A model generated the notes under the pieces. The model was given only the letters and a program-made list of their open reading frames with translations, made no database searches and was not told the DNA's origin. The translations under genes and the position numbers were made by a program. DNA of 64,000 nucleotides, taken from the NCBI GenBank assembly GCA_020002185.1, contig CM034533.1:49078346-49142345 (forward strand), in the 5' to 3' direction. Positions 24,001 to 33,000 of the stretch are shown here, in pieces; positions within the stretch are counted from its first letter, which is position 1; each line of letters begins with the position of its first letter. This DNA is from Paraescarpia echinospica. Lineage: Eukaryota; Annelida; Polychaeta; Sabellida; Siboglinidae.

Positions 24001-27000
24001 GTAACGTGTATAATCTCATAATATCACTAGAATATCGATATATGACGGAGTTGTACAATTTATCATAACAACTTAAATCAGTCAGAGAGTTTCCGTTGGT
24101 CCCGCTAGCTCAGTGGGTAGGTGTGTTGGTTACTTGTCATTTATTTTACAATCGGGCGACGCCGGTTCAATCCTGACAGCATGCAAACCTTTGATTTTCT
24201 ATACACTTTTTTGTTTATGTTTTCACGAAGTAATATAAACAAAATCATTTTATACTATAATGCACTGTTTGTAAATAATTTTTATTTTTGTAGTAACTAT
24301 TTATTCGCCACAAAAATGAAAATATGGTCATTATATAACGATGTTTCTAAATTTTATTTATCCAAACAAATATAATGTAATGGATATATAATTTATTAAT
24401 TGTAAATATATTGAACGGTATGTCACAAAGTGGTTTGTATAGAATTTAATCAGGCTTTAGAACAGTGGTTTTGTATACAAAGTATGGTTGATGGGATGGT
24501 GCTGCCATCTCTGGTATGTATTGTCGCGGAGGTATATGCTGGTGCCCTCTGGCGATTAAGGCGTGTAACGTTTTAACTGCCGACGATTCAGATTTAATTA
24601 ATTTCATTAGTAGCGTACACCACTAATTCTACGGTTAGGTATACCAAATTTGGTACCAGTAGAAATTATTTAACATGACTGGTAATATGGTGACCTACTT
24701 CTGTTGTGGTTATAAGAAGATTATATTATGAACTTATAAAAGTTGTTTACAGAAATGTAGGTGTGAAAAACACTAGGGTCACACCTAGCTTATGAATAGA
24801 GTGCGTGTTTTATTAAAATTATGGATTAATTCATGAGAGTTGGAATGTACAATGAATATTGTGGTATCCGGCTCGATACAGGGAATCTAGTGATATTAAT
24901 TATGTAAGTAATTCACGTAAGTTAAAGATTGAATGAGCACTTATATACCCATACGTTTAGTTCGCAAAATCTATTTTAAACTCAGCGAGTTGAATGGATT
25001 GCTTCGAAGTGTGAATGGTTTCGGGAGCCAGTTTTTGAAGCGACTTTAATTTGTATTAAGTGTTGTAATTGGTCAGACTAACTTTCGGTCGTCAAGCTAT
25101 ATAAGGGCCGGATTGCCATTCGTGGCCAGACGAACATTTGAGCAGAAGAAAGTGTTGCACTCTCGTCTCCAGGAATTGGGCTGAAACGTGTGTCCGCCCA
25201 ACGCCTGTAGTAAATACTTCTACGATTTCAACAGTACTGATTAGTTGTGAGACGCTGCACTTCTCACACGTTGAAGAAGACTGAGCGATAACCGACTGCA
25301 GTTCCGTTTTGATGTGATCTTCGAAATAAATCGAATGCGAGGCCACCACCGTGTCGTCTGCTAGCTGTCGTAACACAGACTTTGTGACAGACCTTCTAGA
25401 CATCGCCGATGTCGTGACATCGTTTCCGTGTTGTCGCCTGGTCTCTCGACAAGGCAAATCTACCATCTACTTGATCGCCCGAGTTGCCTGCTTTCATCTA
25501 CGTGAATTCGTTCGCCGAACGCCGAGCGACTTTCGACTTTGTCCTGACATCTCGCCGAACGCGACCAATGCGAACGTTGACATTCGCACATCACGAGACA
25601 TTCATTGGTTACAGTTCATAGACTTTACAACGATGTATACCCATCTTCATGTAAGTGACCAGCTGTTTAAATTGTCTCCCATGTAATTTCGTATTTAGAT
25701 GCATACTCGTCGAGTACAATGTATGGTGTTATAAATATAATGTCATAGCAGCGTAACGGTTGGCCAACTATCACTGAACCGCATATGTTTATGTTGTATT
25801 AAATGGGAACGCCAGTTGGCTTCTCGTACATACATATCTGATGTCACGTTATGTCTCTCGTTCACTCCGAATCCTAGTGCACCTGAACCTATAACTTGCT
25901 ATGTCAAATCGGGTACTGCCAATTTATTAATTTATTAATACTTACACTCGATTTTGTGACACGGTAATATATTGTAATTATATAGAAAACAGATTGAGAT
26001 CTGTCTGAATAAATACAATTTAGAAACATCGTTATATATAGTGACCATATTTTCATTTTTGTGGCGAATAAATAATTACTACAAAAATATATAAAATATT
26101 TACAAACAGTGCATTATAGTATAAAATGATTTGTTTATATTATTTCGTGAAAACATAAACAAAAAAGTGAAAAGTAAATCAAAGGTTTGCATGCTGTCAG
26201 GATTGAACCGGCGTCGCCCGATTGTAAAATGAACGACAAGTAACCAACGCGCCTACCCACTGAGCTAGCGGGACCAACGGAAACTCTCTGACTGATTTAA
26301 GTTGTTATGATAAATTGTACAACTCCTTCATATATCGATATTCTAGTGCTATTATGAGATTATACACGTTACTTTATGTAGCTGAATACAATATATGTTT
26401 GCTATGTATGTTTATTGATGTAGATTATCTCCCGTTGGTTGCATTCGATATCATTATTCGGAAAACGAGCCCAAGCTCGGCGAAACCTAGTCGACTTGTA
26501 GGCCCATTCGCATTCGTTGTTTTGAATAAAATTCGATTCATGTGGAACCGTAAGATAACTGCTTGTTTCTCTATGATGACTAGTGTCTAATTTATAAGTG
26601 CTCCATGAGAATTTGATTTTGTAGGAGTTATAACTGTCTAACACCGCTACTATTTGACAGAGGAAATTGCAAGCACATTTGGATTGCTGTTCAACGGACG
26701 ATTTTATATATATATGCAGCATATCTGTGAGTTTTAAATGTTTTTATGAACTGTAATTTTACTTGATATGCTGTGCCAGTGATTACTCGTGCGTGACAAC
26801 AATCGGCGACATTACCAACCAGCCTGCAGAACCAGTGTGCAGCTCTGCCGTCACGCTTCAGTGATTGCTACCCACTATGACCACACCTGACCAAGCCTGC
26901 TACACATACACAGCTTGTCAGCTGTATCAACTGGCTCAAGGGGCATGTTCCAATTCTTCACGCTTCAATGCCAGTGCTTGGAACATTTTACTTGAACTTG

Positions 27001-30000
27001 GCATTGTGTCAAGATGACCAACGAAGCGTGGATGCCGAGGTGGAAGTAATCAATTACCTATCTCCACAGTGATCAGTTATCGACCACCCATCAACTACGT
27101 GCGCACATCTTCACAAGTACATGACAACCTGATTTCCGTGACTCTTTCCCCAAATCCACTATGCTGTCTGACTACACAAGCTTCCTTATGCCTTATCAAT
27201 TCAAGATCTGTTCGCAACAAAACGACCGACATTTTAGACCACGTCTACGTACACGATCTCGACGTTGTGGCCATTACCGAAACTTGGCTTTCTAACAAAG
27301 ATTCCGACCTCCCTGTAACCAGGGCTCTCACACCACCTGATTATAAACTCATTCACCATCCTAGATCCAGTAGTCGTGGTGGCGGCATTGCGATACTGCA
27401 TAAAGATTCGATCAAAACAACATCAGTGAAAACTTCGAAGCGATGAGCGCGAAATTAACATCACATGGAAAAAGTATAATCTTGCTTGTTGTCTATCGCC
27501 CACCACCAACTAAGAAGAACGGATTATCGGTTGTCAATTTCTTCAATGACTTCGCAGATATTCTCGACACGTATGCGACACTACCTGATGAACTTGTTAT
27601 AGTTGGCGACTTTAATTTTCATTTTGACGTTAACACTGACGTTCACGTGAAACGTTTCCATGACATGTTGCACTGCCATGACATGATGCAGTATGTCCAA
27701 CAACCAACGCATCAAGAATGCCATATTTTAGACCTTGTAATAGCCCGTACTAACTCCTGTGTCGCTGACACGGTGGTCGCCGAGCTTATTTCTGATCACC
27801 ATGCTGTGCACTGCCGTCTTGCAATGCGCAAGCCTCCATTTCGGAGAGAAAAGAAGACTTACCGCAAGATAAAGACGATTAATCTCACATCGTTCTCGTC
27901 GGATATTGTGAACTCCACATTACACACAAAGCGTGAACAATCATTAGACGACATTGTAGCTCAATACAACAATGTCTTGAGTGAACTGCTTGACAAACAC
28001 GCACCACTGAAAACGAAATGGCTCACCATCCGACCTGATGCACCGTGGGTCGATGACGACATTCTATCAGCCAGGAAGGAGAGGCGCCGGAAGGAGCGAA
28101 GATGGAGATTGTCCAGGTTGACCATCGACAGAGAAATCTTCATCAACCAGAGAGAACGAGTGAAGAAGATGTTGTACACTGCCAGAGCCACTTTTTATAC
28201 CAACAAAATCAACGAACAGGCTGGCAACCCCAAAACTCTGTATCGGATAGTTGGTTCTCTGCTGCATGCAAAAGACCTGCCAGCACTGCCCGACATCCAC
28301 CCTGGACAATTGCTAGACAACTTCAGCAACTATTTCACGGACAAAATTGACATTATTAGACGCGATCTTGATACCTACAACAAACATACATTGCTGCGCC
28401 CGGACGAAACCTGTGTTGTCTTGTCACATCTATCATCGTTCCTGCCGACCACGACACACGAGATCACCAAATTGGTCGGCAAGTCGGCTTGTAAATCGTG
28501 CAAGTTGGATCCGATTCCGACTCATCTGCTGAAGGCCAACATATCTACTTTGGCACCAGTCATCACCGACATTGTGAACTTATCTATTACGACAGGAGTC
28601 TTTCCTTCTGCCTTTAAAAAGGCTGTCGTAAGTCCTCTTTTGAAGAAAGCAACACTGAACCCAAATGACCTAAAGAACTATCGTCCAGTGTCGAACTTGT
28701 CTTTTGTGTCAAAAATTGTGGAGAAGGTCGTTGCCGCCCGTTTCTCCAAACACCTATCTGACAACGAACTCTATGAGCAAATGCAATCTGCTTATCGTCC
28801 GCACCGCAGCACTGAGACTGCATTGCTGAGAGTATGCAACGATCTGCTTTGTATACTGGATGAGCGCAAGGCTGCCATACTTGTGCTACTGGATCTCTCA
28901 GCAGCATTCGACACAATCGACCACGGGATCACAATCACAATCAATCACAATCACAATACTTTATTGTCCCTTGGGAGGGAAATTAATTTGGAGTGTAGAA
29001 CAGCATATTAAGACAAGTAAAACAAATGTACATGCAATATAAACAATGTAAAAATAAAAAGAATAAAAGTAATAAAAGTTATATCGGTTAAAAAAATAAA
29101 TAAGTTAAATATGTTACAACAGTTTAAAAAAAAAAATCCAGTGATGTTCGGAGTCCCTCAAGGTTCCGTTCTCGGCCCGCTCATGTTCATTTGTTACACG
29201 GCACCACTCGGAGACATCGCCCGTCGGCATGGAATCAACATGCATCTATATGCTGATGATACCCAACTCTACATCGCCTTCAGTCCTCTCTCGGAGGAAG
29301 ACACAACCCAAGCTGTGAAGCGCATACAAGCATGTGTCGTTGAAATACAAGCTTGGATGCGCATGAATAAACTCAAACTCAATGCTGAAAAAACAGAGGC
29401 TATCGTGATATGTTCACCGCACATCAAGAACAAACTTTCTATGCCGCACATAGAACTTGCCAATAACATCGTGTCTACTTCCACTGTGGCCAGGAACATT
29501 GGTGTTTTCTTCGATGATGCCCTAAACATGAACAGCCATGTACACTACATGTGTCGTGTAGCATATTTCCATCTACACAGTATTGGAAGAATTCGAAATC
29601 TCCTAGATAGGAAAACGACAGAGATGATGGTGCATACCTACGTGACATCTCGTCTTGACAATGGAAATGGCCTGCTTTACGGGATTTCTGACCATCTCCT
29701 CACCAGACTTCAGAGAGTGCAAAATGCTGCAGCTCGTCTCATAACAAGAACTAAGAAGATCGACCACATCACTCCTGATCTAATTGCGCTTCATTGGTTG
29801 CCGATTAAACAGCGCATCGAGTACAAACTACTCCTGCTGATGTTCCGCAGTTTGCACGGCATGACTGTGTCATACCTGGCAGACCTGCTAACTTAACACC
29901 AGCCCACTCGCACGTTACGCTCCGCCGACGCTCACCTGCTCGAGGTCCTGCGCAGCAAGCTTTGTACTCAAGGCGACAAAGCTTTTTCACGCGCCGCGCC

Positions 30001-33000
30001 ACGCCTCTGGAACAATCTGCCCCTTGCCATGCATGCTACAGACTGCCTCATCGTGTTCAAGAAGCAACTAAAGACACTTCTTTTTAAACATGCTTTTTCT
30101 CTTTAAGTTATGTGTGGGCAGTGGCGAACTCCGGACTTTTTAATACCTACCTTTAAATAGTAATATTTTTATTATTATTCTCTCTTAATTTGTCTTTTTA
30201 ATTAGTATTAGTATTATTACTATCCTCATCTATTTACTATTGATATGTATATGTATGTATATTTTAATGCTTTGATTTATTTTATTTATTTATTTATATA
30301 TTTTATTTTATTTAATAATCTTAATACCTACATGTCATGTTTTTAGGATTGTAATGCGCCTCTGAATGGTAGTAACTGCCAGATTTATGGCGCAGAGAAA
30401 TGCTGTAAATTATTATTATTATTATTATTTGTATTACGTCGGAATATTGCACAATAACTCGTTCTGACGCTCGTTTCGACCCAAAAGCTATCCTTGTAAA
30501 CATGCTCTGAATGCATGGAAAGGGTCGGCCTGATGTGAGTGTGTGTCATAAGTGACGTCACGATACCACGTGATCACCTAGCTCATTAAAATTTCATTTT
30601 CCGCGGGAATCGCTTCACAGACGGGCTTAAAATTGAATTTATGCTACAAATGTATTTTTCTGTATTTTTTTAACGTTGTCAAATGTTACATACAATGTTA
30701 AACTTTGTGTACACATGGAAAAAGGATTTTAGCTAATGCCTTATTTTTATTTCCTTTAATGTACGGAATAGTCTGACCTGTCCTTGAATTAACCTTTATC
30801 AGACTCAGGTCCGGGTTGATGACATGTGACTGTGCTAGTGCTGGCACCTACTGGCTGGTGTTGAGGACCTCGGTCAGCCAGGCTCCGGCCAGGCCATAGC
30901 GGTCAAGTCCTGAGTACAGCTGGTTGAAGAAGTGTGGATGACCTGGAGGACAGACAGGGAGTCTGATCACAATGACACAAACAAGGACAACACATCAGTT
31001 GATTCTTGCTGGTCAGCGAATATCTGTGTTACTTTGATTTACTAGTGTTAAGGCCAGACATCCCAGTTGAAATGGTGTTTTTTTAAATACTGAAAATGGT
31101 TTTCTGCCAGAATATACCTTTGTATGCATACTATCAATAAAGTTCACTTCTCTGACAATTACATACTACAAGAATTATTATTATATATGTATTCAAAAAT
31201 AGAATGAGTGTTTTCCAAATATAAAAATGGCAGACATTTTGGTTGTTACCATGGAAGTAAGGTCTGGTTAAAAAAGTTCAGTACATATTTTACTTAGTAT
31301 GATCCATTCCATACTTTGCACACAAATTGCACAAATTAAAAAATAGTCCTATCTACTTGCCATGTCTGGTCTTAATTTAGAGCAGTTTTTGAGCATAGGA
31401 GTGTTATTGGTGTTCTATAAGTCGACAGCACCTTGTCTTCTGCACACTTACTTGATGGATTACAAGATATGGAATTACCAAGTCTCATCAATAATAACCA
31501 TATCTGTAACCAACAAGCCACGGTTTAAGTTCAACCATGGAGTGTGGCTGTACAGGAGAATGCATGTCCGTCCACTAGTCAGTGCTGTCTCACCTGTCTT
31601 GACACTGTAGTCGATGATCTGTTCACAGAACTTGAGCAGAGTCTCGTCCGTAGCCGCACGGTCATGCAGCGCCAGGTCGATCAACTTCTTTAACTCCTTT
31701 GGGTGTTTGAAGTCAACCACTTTACTGAAAGTGAAATGTTCTTATATTCACCATGGTCCTTCCAGGTCATTAGCATAGATCAGACTTTATGTTAGTCTGC
31801 ATCAACCTGCATCAAGTTCCAACTAATACATCATCCCACAAACTCCCCAATCAAACTGTGAGGGTGCCATGTCTCCAGAACAAAGTAGTGTATTCACCAA
31901 GTGCTCTATGGCACTTCACATCACACTAGAATTATATGAATACATGCATAGAAGCCTAACAAGAAAAATGTCTAAACACAACAAATATAGTATACAATAT
32001 GTAGTGTACAATACCTGGTACGCAAATACAAATGATAATGATATGTAAGATGAATGACTGACTGTCGGACCCAGTCAGACCATGCACTAGAAACGTACAC
32101 CGCCGCTGGCTCGGGTGAATGGTTGGAGGGCTAATTGTATTGGGATTCCGTGGAGTTTCCCTTTGACATTAGGCAATGGCATTTGCCCAGTCCCCACAGT
32201 TACACCCGTGGCCGGTGAACACAACTACGGCATAGTGTAACAGATTCAGTGAACTTTGGCACAACTACCACATCTGGCTTGTTTGGATGTTTCACGCAGC
32301 TGTTCATGTCACTTGTAGACTTGTACACTTAGAGTGACTCGACTTGAATCTGAGTGAACCATTTAGATTCTGACTCTGAGTGACACATTTAGACTCTGGG
32401 TGACCCGTTTAGATTCTAGGTGACCCGATTAGACTGTGGGTGACCCGCCTAGACTGTGGGTGACCCGCCTAGACTCTGGTTGACCTGCCTAGACCCTGAG
32501 TGACCCGCCTAGAGCCTGAGTGACCCGCCTAGACTCTGAGTGACCTGCTTAGACCATGAGTTACCTGCCTAGACTCTGAGTGACACACAGACTCTGAGTG
32601 ACCCGCTTAGACACTGGGAGACGCATCTAGACTCTGGGTGACCCGTCTAGACTCTAAGTGACCAGTGTAGACTCTGAGTGACCCATCTAGACTCCGAGTG
32701 ACCCATCTAGACTCTGAGTGACCCATCTAGACTCTGAGTGACCCATCTAGACTCTGAGTGACCCACCTAAACTTTGAATGACACACCTAGACTCTGAATG
32801 ACCCACCTACTGGCATCAGCTGACTTCTCAATCACTCCCTTGAGCATCATGTCAAAGAGACAGGTCAGGAAATGGTCCCCCACACCTACAACAAGTAGCA
32901 TATTAATCATTTACATATTTATTGTCTAAAACGCAAATGTTTACATATTATATTTAAATGTATATATTAATGTTATTATTATTATTTATGTCTGTTTTAC

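Larger units (their letters stand above)
23482..30759. mobile_element. TTAA-flanked foldback DNA transposon carrying two nested insertions
   Basis: Termini AGGGAATAAAAAC (from 23486) and TTTTTATTTCCT (to 30755) are inverted and flanked by TTAA on both sides, as in piggyBac-type insertions. Long internal arms (about 23660-24415 and 25967-26587 plus 30428-30560) are inverted copies, each with a tRNA-like segment. A solo LTR (24421-25961) sits in the spacer and an L2-like LINE (26588-30427) in the right arm. Without them the element would be about 1.9 kb. No transposase is seen. It fills nearly the whole of intron 4 and ends 93 bp from exon 4. Confidence 0.8.

Noticed and set aside
24096..26278. 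Functional tRNA genes
   Set aside because: Boxes A and B are present, but acceptor and anticodon stems do not pair properly, and the copies lie in inverted arms of a transposon.
32807..32814. Donor GTAGGT for exon 2 (four bases upstream of the chosen one)
   Set aside because: It would break the frame into exon 3, whereas GTGGGT keeps it.
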